Of a stretch of 64,000 nucleotides of DNA, positions 23,880 through 35,330 are shown piece after piece; within the stretch, counting starts at the first letter, position 1; every line of letters starts with the position of its first letter. Below the pieces are notes generated by a model, which was not told where the DNA came from, searched no databases, and was given only the letters and a program-made list of their open reading frames with translations. Both the position numbers and the translations under genes were made by a program. The DNA lies in the NCBI GenBank assembly GCA_963978905.1, contig OZ022258.1, positions 40,594,591 through 40,658,590 of the forward strand. The letters run 5' to 3'. The DNA comes from Trichostrongylus colubriformis. Lineage: Eukaryota > Nematoda > Chromadorea > Rhabditida > Trichostrongylidae.

Positions 23880-24589
23880 GAAACGAGTCGGTGATTGATT
23901 CAACCATGGAAGTCCCAAGTTTTTATTGCATAGTAGTGGAACAGATCTCCTGAGGGATCTGTATAAGACCTCGGCTCGGCCATCAAAACAATATAAATCA
24001 CATCTTAGAATCAGCGTGGTGGACACGTAATGAGGGAATTCACGGCTATTCAAAATTATTCTAAAATTTTTGAGTGTCACATCCAACTGTTAACTTGTGT
24101 CCGTGTCACTCATTTCTCTGTTCCAAATGCAAAGAAGGGCTCAAATAACTTTCGATAGGGCAGAATGATCGTGAGATGCGAGAATTCCTAACTAATTTAC
24201 AAAGACACTGGGTTGATTGTGTCAGGGGTGAGAAGGAGGTCCTGTTCGAATGTAGCTCTCTCACAGTCCAACGGTTCGAAGCCATTCGCATCGACAGGGA
24301 CTAAAGGAGTTTACAACCGAACCTCCTTTCCCCTCGGATCCCTCTCAAAATCGTGAAGTAGCGGAATAAAGCGCATGGTATAACATGTCGCCGACTGCGC
24401 CAAAGCAACTAACGCAATCGCACCGTTGCTCGTGAAGAGGCGTCTCAACAGGGCCAAGTATAGCTAAAAAGCTCAGAGGTTTACTGATTCTAGGCTCGAT
24501 AGGACAACATTGGGTTGGTGCGTAGGTCTTGCGATGCACGCGACATTTTCAAAGGACTTTAAAGCTTACCACATTAAAGCTTTAAGATA
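23880..24589. other. No feature identified
   Basis: Only short frames on the minus strand; no repeats or splice-supported exons recognised. Confidence 0.35.
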
Positions 24590-25249
24590 TACAGAGGATG
24601 CCAAAAAAGCAACTTTCTCTCCTTCACTTTCAACCCTACTTTAGTCAAACTTCAGCAAATTCTGTCGAGGTACTTTCATCCCTAAAGAGCAGACCTCACT
24701 TTAGCTAAAGCAGCAGACTTCACTTACTATACTCCGTAACAGCGTTGTGCATGAGCAGGGACGGGAGCTTCTTACGAGTGAACAAGCTGTGTCACCTCAA
24801 CTAGGCAAAATCCAAAATTTCGTCGCCCTCGTCACAACCTTGCGAAGGCTTGTTCACTCCGATGTACCTAAGGGTATTGGCGGTGTTCTTGAACATTCGG
24901 TTTTTTTCGAGCTCCCAGCGCCCTTCGTTTTCAAGAACCAGAACGTGCCATTACCACTGGAACCACTCCGGAGGCAGATTCCAGGCAGAAAAATGATACT
25001 CCTGACCACAACAGCGTTAACCAAGCAGTGAGGGCTTCGTCACTTCTATGAACTGTAGGTGCTGTATAGCCCCACTGTGCCGACTGAAGGTTCCATATTC
25101 TTACGACGGTGAAAGTAGTGAGCCACAGCTTGTCTTGCATTTAAGGGAACATTTGAGGAATATTTTGCCCCAACACATTTATCTCTTTCATTTCCCTACT
25201 TGGCGGATATGAGCCGTGAGCAAAACTACTCTTTTTGGCAACCACTGTA
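24590..25249. mobile_element. Tc1/mariner-like non-autonomous element, copy 1
   Basis: TA target on both sides: TA|CAGAGGATGCCAAAAAAGCA at the left and CTCTTTTTGGCAACCACTG|TA at the right. Shares interior with 56314-57057 (GTCACCTCAACT(A/G)GGCAAAA, AATTTCGTCGCCCTCGT). The TA duplication and CAG start fit Tc1/mariner; no transposase is present. Confidence 0.75.
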
Positions 25250-25253
25250 TAGA

Positions 25254-25419
25254 GCCCATTTCAGAAAAACTAATTGGGCGTGTCCTACGGACTTGAATGA
25301 ACGTGTATCAAACTCCCTCAATTCTCTCACCCCGCCATACACTCTCACTCTCGTCACGTACTCTCACTCTCGCCATTCACCCAAGCCCGTGGAATACGCC
25401 CAATCAGTTTTTTCGAAAT
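25254..25419. mobile_element. Small inverted-repeat element
   Basis: Terminal inverted repeats CATTTCAGAAAAACTAATTG and CAATCAGTTTTTTCGAAATG enclose GGGCGTGTCC/GGAATACGCC and a (TCACTCTCG)-rich centre. It begins almost at the end of the mariner-like element. Confidence 0.6.
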
Positions 25420-25442
25420 GTACTATGTAATGTAATGTACCA

Positions 25443-26060
25443 GTTGAGCTATCGCGCATACAATACTGAGTGTTAATACGATAGAATTTGTAATGTGAAA
25501 ACGATCGATACTGACCAACCGATATCGAAGAAGTCTATATCACATGATCCACCCTGCGATAAGCGAAGTACTGAGGGCGACTCACCTGGTATTCCTACAG
25601 ACACCTTGATTATTCGGAATCCCACGCAATGTATTTGTTGAGACATCCGTGGCTAATCATATCGGAGTACGAGATACTTTCTTTTCCCAAGCTTTTAGTG
25701 CTTAAGCCTTATATGCAGCAGGTGGTTGATAATTAGCCGTTCACCACCACATTCGCACCCCTGAAGAAAGCCACCGTTTTCGGAGATGTAAACGGCTGTC
25801 CCTATTGTTACAGTGATATCGATGACCAGTGTTAATAGATCAGGAGCGATATTGGCTCATTTACTGCTCATTCAACCCCTTGGCTCTAGTGATGTATGTT
25901 GGGTGTTGAGATAGTTTCGCGATGGATGGCTTCGAATTCGGCTGCATCGCCTGGGAGCAACTTGTCCAAACACTGAGCATCTGATTGTTATAGTTGGGGT
26001 GGTAAGACTTTTCCATGCTAACGATGTTTATCAGTTACGTGAACATTCTCCACTATTTGG
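25443..26060. repeat. Dispersed repeat shared with 45240-45770
   Basis: AGTTGAGCTAT, ACCGATATCGA(A)GAAG, GCGATAAGCGAAGTACTGAG and GTTGAGATAGTT recur in the same order at 45240-45770 with many differences. Unnamed, ancient repeat. Confidence 0.5.
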
Positions 26061-26163
26061 AACTTCACACAGTCGGGCGGATACGCTACATTGCTTCTGG
26101 TACCGCACGAGAAAGTGATTTACCCGCTTCATTGTTACAATCTAAATCGCATTTTGAAATCCA

Positions 26164-26594
26164 TTAAAGGAATCGTCCACGGAAAATGCGTTTTTGTGTT
26201 ACCCATACATTTATGTTGTATTTGCTATGTGGGCCTCATGCAAAATTTCACGCGAAAAAATGCGAATCTGGCTGAGATACAGCACCACAAAGTGCGGTCC
26301 CAGTGGGCGGGGCCTAAGAGTAAAAGCCTCGTCCCGTGGTCCGCCGCCGTTGGGAACGGAGAGTGGGACTGTTTACGAAACTTTCTGCTCCTACAATGCG
26401 TCTCCGACCACGGCGAACGACGGAACGAGGCTTTTCTCTTAGGTCCCGCCCACTGGGACCGCACTTTGTGGTGCTGTATCTCGGCCAGATTCGCATTTTT
26501 TCGCGTGAAATTTTGCATGAGGCCCACATTAGGCAAATACAACATAAACGTATGGGTAACACAAAAACTCATTTTCCGTGGACGATTCCTTCAA
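26164..26594. mobile_element. TTAA-flanked palindromic MITE, family F
   Basis: TTAA|AGGAATCGTCCACGGAAAAT at the left, ATTTTCCGTGGACGATTCCT|TCAA at the right. Arms pair over about 170 bp (CACAAAGTGCGGTCCCAGTG and complement). The right end abuts the start of a family B copy and shares its flank. Frames of 82-194 codons in it are palindrome artefacts. Confidence 0.82.
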
Positions 26595-26780
26595 GACAGC
26601 ATTAGGGGTAATCTGGTTATCGAAAAATCCCTTAAGGATAGTGATTGGGGTAATGTGGTGATGGGGAGTCCCTAAGAGATGCCATTCACATGAAAACTAG
26701 GGGTCTAGGAAGCCTACCTGCGTCGAAATCCCTCGCAAAAAACGCCCCTAGGTTATGGCGGAGAAGCCTTTTTGGCTTCA
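26591..26780. mobile_element. Truncated family B MITE
   Basis: TCAAGACAGCATTAGGGGTA then a second, similar start (GATAGTGATTGGGGTAATG), followed by the family B interior (CACATGAAAACTAGGGG, AGGAAGCCTACC). Lacks the right end. Confidence 0.55.
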
Positions 26781-28027
26781 GCCGCCTTTCTTATCCCGGC
26801 CCTTCTCCTAGGGTCGACTTTGCCAAAGAATGACAGAGGTGTAGATTTACGAACATCGCAGCAGGATGATGGTCGGTTGAATTTTTGCATGAGCGAACTT
26901 CCCATACTTCCAGACTGCAATCTATGAAGATCCTTCACGGTACCAGCCCATTGCGTCTTGAGTGGAATTCCAAAATACTCGTACTGACGGCGTTGCGAGT
27001 GCGACGCCGCGAAACGAAAATTCGACCAATCGGCCTTTACCCTAGAGCCTTACACTGTCAATCTACGTGCGATGAGCATGAAATGTCACAATGACTCTGA
27101 CAAAATCAAAAGCATCAATCTATCAAGTCAGCGAAATAAAAATGATATATCAAGAAGTAGTTCTGATTGGTAGTTAGGCAAAGTCGCCATGTGAAAAATT
27201 CACTGCTGACACAGGAACGCAGACCAACTAGCTGAGAACAGCCAAGATCCGAATCTCGTGGCCGCGTCACCGCTGACTGTATGTCTGAAGGTGCAAGGGC
27301 AGGTGGGGGACTACTGCGTACAACCGACCGATGGAGGTCAGGGCAGGGACAAGCCTCTGTTGAGGAATCCTCAACGGGGGGGTCGTACTTGGTCCGTCAG
27401 GAGGGGGGGGGGGGGTCCTAATTGCTGAGGTAGGCAGTGATCAAGAGAATTTCTCACGCTGAGGGTCTAAAGTGTGAGAAGAGAAATGATAAAACTGACT
27501 AGCTGGGTTTGAACCCAAAACTAATTTAACATAATCATCATGGAAACCTCATGCATGGCGCGATCCACAACGAAGCCAACCAATTTTAATGACCCTTTCA
27601 TTGGTTCGCTGCCACCGATTTCACCTACAGAGACACCTCCGAAATTTATTGATTGGCCGTGGAAGCGGAATCTATCCACGGGTATCACCGTGGATGAATA
27701 CTCCAGAAACTATGGGAAGGAAAAGAAAAATTAGCTGATATGGACCTATTTCATATCTTACTACGATCGTAAGTACGTAATCTAGTGTTAGCGGCCATTA
27801 TGCGGACCGGAAAAACGTTTGTATTCATTAAGAATGTGGATGAAATCCTCATGCATGGCGCATCCCACAGAAAAGCTGACCGACGCTTCTCGCCTTCCCA
27901 CTAGGCCTTCGAGAGCGAAGGATGCATACTGGAAAAATTTCAGTAACAATGAATCGGTTTTTGGGAAGACTCTTGGGAAGATCTCGCAAATTCGACGAGA
28001 AAAAGCTTTCCTTAACTGGCTTTTTTG
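26781..28027. other. No gene resolved; diverged duplicated motif
   Basis: CCTCATGCATGGCGC followed by ATCCCACAGAAAAGCTGAC (27848) resembles CCTCATGCATGGCGC..ATCCACAACGAAGCCAAC (27547), so both frames share a start but then diverge. A G-tract pair lies at 27355-27425. Confidence 0.35.
27355..27425 (+). repeat. Paired G-tract repeat
   Basis: AATCCTCAAC, then G7 with TCGTACTTGGTC, then AGGA with G14 and TCCTA. Member of the family described in the findings. Confidence 0.6.
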
Positions 28028-28205
28028 AACTTTTCTTGCTTCGTTTTGAAGATATGGCATAGCTCAGGTAGTCATTCGAAAGCGACAACCAAGCAGACCC
28101 TGATTCACCAAAACGAACTCATATGGTTAAGTTTGAAGGAAGTTATGGCCATTTCCGTGAAACACTTCGGAATTTTCCTCAACTAATCCTCAACTGGCTT
28201 CTCTC
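28028..28205. repeat. ~175-bp repeat (copy 1)
   Basis: CTTCGTTTTGAAGATATGGC through GGAAGTTATGGCCATTTCC to CCTCAACTAATCCTCAACTGG. Two further near-identical copies lie in tandem at 47780-48122. Confidence 0.8.
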
Positions 28206-28372
28206 AAAACCAGTCGGCTTGGCCGGCTGACGCCTGCCAATCCGACTGGTTCGGTCCGGCTTCGCCGGCCCGGGAGCCGGCTTCGCCGGCTTTGGGGGCC
28301 GGCTACGCCGGCCTTGTAGGGGTGAATCTCGGCTCGCCGCTTACGCGGCGAACCGATTTTCGCGTGTGTTGG
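28206..28372. repeat. GC-rich palindromic simple repeat
   Basis: Runs of GCCGGCTTCGCCGGC-type units (GTCGGCTTGGCCGGC, CCGGCTTCGCCGGC, GCCGGCTACGCCGGC) and GCCGCTTACGCGGCG. Each unit can fold on itself, and the GC content is far above the surroundings. Confidence 0.75.
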
Positions 28373-28600
28373 AGCAAAGCCGGCACATTCGCTTTATATT
28401 TTAACCCACTGACGACGGTTCTTCTTCAGCTGCTCCTATAACTACTTGCTAACTATTGCATATTTACCCCTCAGCAAAGCCGGCACATTCGCTTTATATT
28501 TTATAAAACCCACTGACGACGGGTCTTCCTCAGCTGCTCCTATAAATACCTGCTTACCATAGCATATCTACCCCTCAGCAAAGCCGGCACAGTTCCACTA
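28373..28600. repeat. ~100-bp tandem repeat, about 2.2 copies
   Basis: AGCAAAGCCGGCACATTCGC starts at 28373 and 28473, with a third start at 28576. CCCACTGACGACGG and CAGCTGCTCCTATAA repeat at the same spacing. Confidence 0.8.
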
Positions 28601-29289
28601 TCACTTGTTCATCAATAGGGGTTTCACGGCTCACAGCTGCTGTGTTTACCTAAGGGTAAAATGTGATATAAGAAGAAGACGAAGTCGTCATGTATGTGAT
28701 GCTTTTATTTTTATGTAATATATTTCCCTTATTCTTTAATCGGATCGCCTCCTTCTTGGGTTCCTTTAGAATTTTATTTCTTTTCTGGCTGTGTTTTACA
28801 TTCACTCGTTATTACTGATATGAGTAGTGCCGTCGAATACTCCCTGACCAAGAATCTGAGATAATATACGCGTATCGAATATTTTGTTGCAATATATTCA
28901 GTATCGAAAATTTTGTTGCAAATGTCGTTGTTGTGCAAAATGGGTCTGATCGACAGGATCATCGTTGTTGTGTATCGAATCGAAAACAAAATTCTCTTTT
29001 CTCTGCTCTCAGTTGAATCATCTATGTAGTATTATAGATTAATCACTTTTCATCGAACCTGTTTTGCACGTCATAGACATCATTCGCGCGCAGTAATATG
29101 CGCCAGCACTGGTTTCGGATTTGGTGTTCTTGAAACCACTTAAGATTAAGTCGAATCAGTTCATTACACTGTAGGTTCTTTTCATTTCATACATAAAATA
29201 CAAATCAATTAAATAGATCAGCACCTTGTCGATTTCAGTGAGCTCTTACTGTGGTTTATCTTTTCCCTGAGAGGTCCACGTTTCCTGTA
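28601..29289. other. No feature identified
   Basis: AT-rich, no supported exons. TATCGAAT.TTTTGTTGCAA is repeated twice near 28875-28920. Confidence 0.35.
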
Positions 29290-29754
29290 GCACCGATTAA
29301 CAAAAATTCAAACTAAGTGGATGAAAGAGGTCGAATTGACAGCGCTGACTGACCTCAGAAAAAGCACTTATCATAAAGGGGCTGTAGACTTCAGAAGGCG
29401 ATGAAATATGTCGCGAATTTCTGCTCTCTTCATTACACGTGATTACAAAATTTATGTGAATATTTTGCATCTCACAGGAAAGAATAGCTTTCCTGGCACA
29501 GCCTAACAAAAAGGTGGCTTAACATTCATATTGTCGCCTTTTTGCATTGTTAACTAACCTCAAGAAAGCTGACGACTGTGCTCTTTTCGCACTATCTTTA
29601 TTACACTTGGAAACACAAATAGTGTAAACGCTTGCAGCCTTGTAAGCCAGTAGCCTTGCAAGACCATTCACAAAGCCCTTCACTAAAAACATAAGTCTAT
29701 TCTAAGGTTACCGCTGATTTGCCTCAAAGATGCGTCAATAACATCGAAAGAAGA

Positions 29755-30257
29755 TTAAAGGCACTTTCCGCGATAATCTCACCAGCTATTTATCCTGCCG
29801 CAGCCGAACACCCCCGGGTAACTGTCGCGGCTGCACCCTTAGAGCGGCGCCACGAGCCCTCCTGGCAGCGCAAAGCCAGCGGGAGGCAACTGGGACCTCG
29901 CCCACCAATTGGCGACCCCACCTGGCATTGGACGAAGCTTTTTCCAACGTGGCGTTTACGTGGGCCTGTGATTCTGCGATAAGATAAGGTAACGATGAAA
30001 TTCCAGTGGTTGATGAAAGGTTCACTTGCATAATCAGGTAATATCTCAAGGTTCCTCATGATTACATCCAACGGAAACTGATTCTAGGCTCGTTTTCACG
30101 CTGTAACCTCGTACAAGGCCATATGTCAGGAAGCCTTATTTTTGTTATTTTCGGGGGCTTCTTCCGGATTTTCCTTTTTGGGTGTATTCCTCAGCACCTC
30201 TAATTTCATAATTCAGCTCTTAAACCCATTCAAGGTAATCGCGGAAAGTGCCTTTAA
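29755..30257. mobile_element. TTAA-flanked MITE, family E
   Basis: TTAA|AGGCACTTTCCGCGATAAT at the left and GGTAATCGCGGAAAGTGCCT|TTAA at the right, exact at both TTAA sites. Interior is mostly unpaired. Inserted in decayed satellite sequence. Confidence 0.85.
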
Positions 30258-33200
30258 ATAGATCTGCGAAAAGTACTCCCTTCGGAAAATACGAAAACGG
30301 TCTCTAGACCGCTTTGAAGCTGCATCATTTCACATTACCGAAAAAATGTACATTTTGTCCTTCTGTTTGACAAAACTTCTGGCAAATATTTAAATTGCAC
30401 TTTTTGGTATTGTGAGCCCTGAAAGTCCGGCTTCATATTGTGCTTTCGTTGAAACACTCAAAACAAACTCGCTGCAACTTTCTGGTTTTCCTGATGCGCT
30501 TACTCGCACTTGCGATGCTATGACAGAAATACTGGCTAAATGCACGAAGTTCGTATAATTAATAGAACTAAGTGAAACCATGAAAAGCGACCATTGTATG
30601 TAAAAATGGCTCATTTAGAACGAAATTCGAAAGAACAGAAGTTGATGTGTTTCAGCATGAAGTAAAAGCCTTCATGACGTACAAAATCCTTTAGACTAAA
30701 AAACCACTTCATCGGTCCTCATTTCGGGTTCGTCGGTACCACTTAAAACGACAGCTAAAGTGAAGGTCGCCGCAGTTTTAATCTCTGATAGGATTCCTAC
30801 ATTTCCCCTGTCCCACGCCCTGAAAGAAACTTTGGATAAGTGCATGAAATTTTCATGAATAGTCCAAATGTGACTGACTGACTTCACAAAAAGTGCTCTT
30901 CGTATAAGAAAAAGGCTCGGACTCAAATCGAAATCAAATAGGAAGACAGTTCATGGCCTTTTAGCTCGAAAACACAGTTCGCACTACCGCTCTGAGGTTG
31001 CATCATCTTGCACCATCAAAAGATACTCCCATTACATTGCCTGACAAAACTTTTGCTCAAATCTTTAAAAAGTGTCTTCTCGAAACTGTGAACTGACCTC
31101 AGAAGAAGAGCTGATCACATGCAAAACTGGCTCAACTTCAAAGCAAATCAAAACGGTCCACACATTCCGTTCCCTTCGGAACGCTCATGAGCAAACTGTG
31201 TGAGCGCTGCTGCAGCTTTTCTATCGCCTGATAGGTTTCCTACTTTTCGCCTGTCCCACGTCCTAACAGAAATTTTAGTTAAGTGCATTAAATTTTCATG
31301 AATCTAACGATATTACTGACTGACCTTATTAAAAGCGCTCTTCGTATAAGAAAAAGGCTCGGACTCAAATCGAAATCAAATAGGAAGACAATTCATGGCC
31401 TTTTAGCTCGAAAACACAGTTCGCACTACCGCTCTGAGGTTGTATCATCTTGCACCATCAAAAGATACTCCCATTACATTGCCTGACAAAACTTTTGCTC
31501 AAATCTTTAAAAAGTGTCTTTCGAAACTGTGAACTGACCTCAGAAGAAGAGCTGATCACATGCAAAAGTGGCTCAACTTCAAAGCAAATCAAAACGGTCC
31601 ACACATTCCGTTCCCTTCGGAACACTCATGAGCAAACTGTGTGAGCGCTGCTGCAGCTTTTCTTTCGCCTGATAGGTTTCCTACTTTTCGCCTGTCCCAC
31701 GTCCTAACAGAAATTTTAGTTAAGTGCATGAAATTTTCATGAATCTAATGATATTACTGACTGACCTTATTAAAAGCGCTCTTCGTATCAGAAAAAGGCT
31801 CGTATTCAAATCGAAATCAAATAGGAAGACAGTTCATGGCCTTTTAGCTTGAAAACACAGTTCGCACTACCGCTCTGAGGTTGTATCATCTTGCACCATC
31901 AAAAGATACCCATTACATTTCCTGACAAAACTTTTGCTCAAATCTTTAAAAAGTGTCTTTCGAAACTGTGAACTGACCTCAGAAGAAGAGCTGATCACAT
32001 GCAAAACTGGCTCAACTTCAAAGCAAATCAAAACGGTCCACATATTCTGCTCCCTTCGGAAGAGTCATGAGCAAACTGTGTGAGCGCTGCTGCAGCTTTT
32101 CTTTCGCCTGATAAGTTTCCTACTTTTCGCCTGTCCCACGTCCTAACAGAAATTTTAGCTAAGTGCACGAAATTTTCATGAATCTGAATGATATTACTGA
32201 CTGACCTTATTAAAAGCGCTCTTCGTATAAGAAAAAGGCTCGGATTCAAATCGAAGTCAAATAGGAAGACAGTTCATGGCCTTTTAGCTTGAAAACACAG
32301 TTCGCACTACCGCTCTGAGGTTGTATCATCTTGCACCATCAAAAGATACTCCCACTACATTGCCTGACAAAACTTTTGCTCAAATCTTCAAAAAGTGTCT
32401 TTTTGAAACTGTGAACTGACCTCAGAAGAAGAGCTGATCACATGCAAAACTGGCTCAACTTCAAAGCAAATCAAAACGGTCCACATATTCTGCTCCCTTC
32501 GGAAGAGTCATGAGCAAACTGTGTGAGCGCTGCTGCAGCTTTTCTATCGCCTGATAGGTTTCCTACTTTTCGCCTGTCCCACGTCCTAACAGAAATTTTA
32601 GCTAAGTGCATGAAATTTTCATGAATCTGAATGATATTACCGACTGAGCTCATTAAAAGCGCTCTCGAAATCAAATAGGAAGACAGTTCATGGCCTTTTA
32701 GCTTGAAAACACAGTTCGCACTACCGCTCTGAGGTTGTATCATCTTGCACCATCAAAAGATACTCCCATTACATTGCCTGACAAAACTTTTGCTCAAATC
32801 TTTAAAAAGTGTCTTTTTGAAACTGTGAACTGACCTCAGAAGAAGAGCTGATCACATGCAAAACTGGCTCAACTTCAAAGCAAATCAAAACGGTCCACAC
32901 ATTCTGCTCCCTTCGGAACACTCTTGAGCAAACTGTGTGAGCGCTGCTGCAGCTTTTCTTTCGCCTGATAAGTTTCCTACTTTTCGCCTGTCCCACGTCC
33001 TAACGAAAATTTTAGCTAAGTGCATGAAATTTTCATGAATCTGAATGATATTACTGACTGACCTTATTAAAAGCGCTCTTCGTATAAGAAAAAGGCTCGG
33101 ATTCAAATCGAAGTCAAATAGGAAGACAGTTCATGGCCTTTTAGCTTGAAAACACAGTTCGCACTACCGCTCTGAGGTTGTATCATCTTGCACCATCAAA

Positions 33201-33559
33201 AGATACTTCCACTACATTGCCTGACAAAACTTTTGCTCAAATCTTTAAAAAGTGTCTTTTTGAAACTGTGAACTGACCTCAGAAGAAGAGCTGATCACAT
33301 GCAAAACTGGCTCAACTTCAAAGCAAATCAAAACGGTCCACATATTCTGCTCCCTTCGGAAGAGTCATGAGCAAACTGTGTGAGCGCTGCTGCAGCTTTT
33401 CTATCGCCTCATAGGTTTCCTACTTTTCGCCTGTCCCACGTCCTAACAGAAATTTTAGCTAAGTGCATGAAATTTTCATGAATCTGAATGATATTACTGA
33501 CTGACCTCATTAAAAGCGCTCTTCGTATAAGAAAAAGGCTCGGATTCAAATCGAAATCA

Positions 33560-35330
33560 AACAGGAAGACAGTTCATGGCCTTTTAGCTTGAAAACACAG
33601 TTCGCACTACCGCTCTGAGGTTGTATCATCTTGCACCATCAAAAGATACTCCCATTACATTGCCTGACAAAACTTTTGCTCAAATCTTTAAAAAGTGTCT
33701 TTCGAAACTGTGAACTGACCTCAGAAGAAGAGCTGATCACATGCAAAAGTGGCTCAACTTCAAAGCAAATCAAAACGGTCCACACATTCCGTTCCCTTCG
33801 GAACACTCATGAGCAAACTGTGTGAGCGCTGCTGCAGCTTTTCTTTCGCCTGATAGGTTTCCTACTTTTCGCCTGTCCCACGTCCTAACAGAAATTTTAG
33901 TTAAGTGCATGAAATTTTCATGAATCTAATGATATTACTGACTGACCTTATTAAAAGCGCTCTTCGTATCAGAAAAAGGCTCGTATTCAAATCGAAATCA
34001 AATAGGAAGACAGTTCATGGCCTTTTAGTTTGAAAACACAGTTCGCACTACCGCTCTGAGGTTGTATCATCTTGCACCATCAAAAGATACTTCCACTACA
34101 TTGCCTGACAAAACTTTTGCTCAAATCTTTAAAAAGTGTCTTTTTGAAACTGTGAACTGACCTCAGAAGAAGAGCTGATCACATGCAAAACTGGCTCAAC
34201 TTCAAAGCAAATCAAAACGGTCCACATATTCTGCTCCCTTCGGAAGAGTCATGAGCAAACTGTGTGAGCGCTGCTGCAGCTTTTCTTTCGCCTGATAAGT
34301 TTCCTACTTTTCGCCTGTCCCACGTCCTAACAGAAATTTTAGCTAAGTGCACGAAATTTTCATGAATCTGAATGATATTACTGACTGACCTCATTAAAAG
34401 CGCTCTTCGTATAAGAAAAAGGCTCGGATTCAAATCGAAATCAAACAGGAAGACAGTTCATGGCCTTTTAGCTTGAAAACACAGTTCGCACTACCGCTCT
34501 GAGGTTGTATCATCTTGCACCATCAAAAGATACTCCCATTACATTGCCTGACAAAACTTTTGCTCAAATCTTTAAAAAGTGTCTTTCGAAACTGTGAACT
34601 GACCTCAGAAGAAGAGCTGATCACATGCAAAAGTGGCTCAACTTCAAAGCAAATCAAAACGGTCCACACATTCCGTTCCCTTCGGAACACTCATGAGCAA
34701 ACTGTGTGAGCGCTGCTGCAGCTTTTCTTTCGCCTGATAGGTTTCCTACTTTTCGCCTGTCCCACGTCCTAACAGAAATTTTAGTTAAGTGCATGAAATT
34801 TTCATGAATCTAATGATATTACTGACTGACCTTATTAAAAGCGCTCTTCGTATCAGAAAAAGGCTCGTATTCAAATCGAAATCAAATAGGAAGACAGTTC
34901 ATGGCCTTTTAGTTTGAAAACACAGTTCGCACTACCGCTCTGAGGTTGTATCATCTTGCACCATCAAAAGATACTTCCACTACATTGCCTGACAAAACTT
35001 TTGCTCAAATCTTTAAAAAGTGTCTTTTTGAAACTGTGAACTGACCTCAGAAGAAGAGCTGATCACATGCAAAACTGGCTCAACTTCAAAGCAAATCAAA
35101 ACGGTCCACATATTCTGCTCCCTTCGGAAGAGTCATGAGCAAACTGTGTGAGCGCTGCTGCAGCTTTTCTTTCGCCTGATAAGTTTCCTACTTTTCGCCT
35201 GTCCCACGTCCTAACAGAAATTTTAGCTAAGTGCACGAAATTTTCATGAATCTGAATGATATTACTGACTGACCTTATTAAAAGCGCTCTTCGTATAAGA
35301 AAAAGGCTCGGATTCAAATCGAAGTCAAAT
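33560..35330. repeat. 884-bp higher-order satellite duplication
   Basis: The two-unit segments starting near 33560 and 34444 look almost identical (the same differences such as AAAGTGGCTC, CATTCCGTTCCC and CGTATCAG recur 884 bp apart). A third related pair begins near 31380. This marks recent spread by two-unit blocks. Confidence 0.75.

Noticed and set aside
26091..26675. 194-codon plus frame and several overlapping frames on both strands
   Set aside because: They cover a palindromic MITE; mirror-image frames on both strands are expected there.
31450..34709. Identical 64-codon plus frames in the satellite
   Set aside because: They reflect recent duplication of 884-bp blocks; identity of DNA explains identity of peptide.
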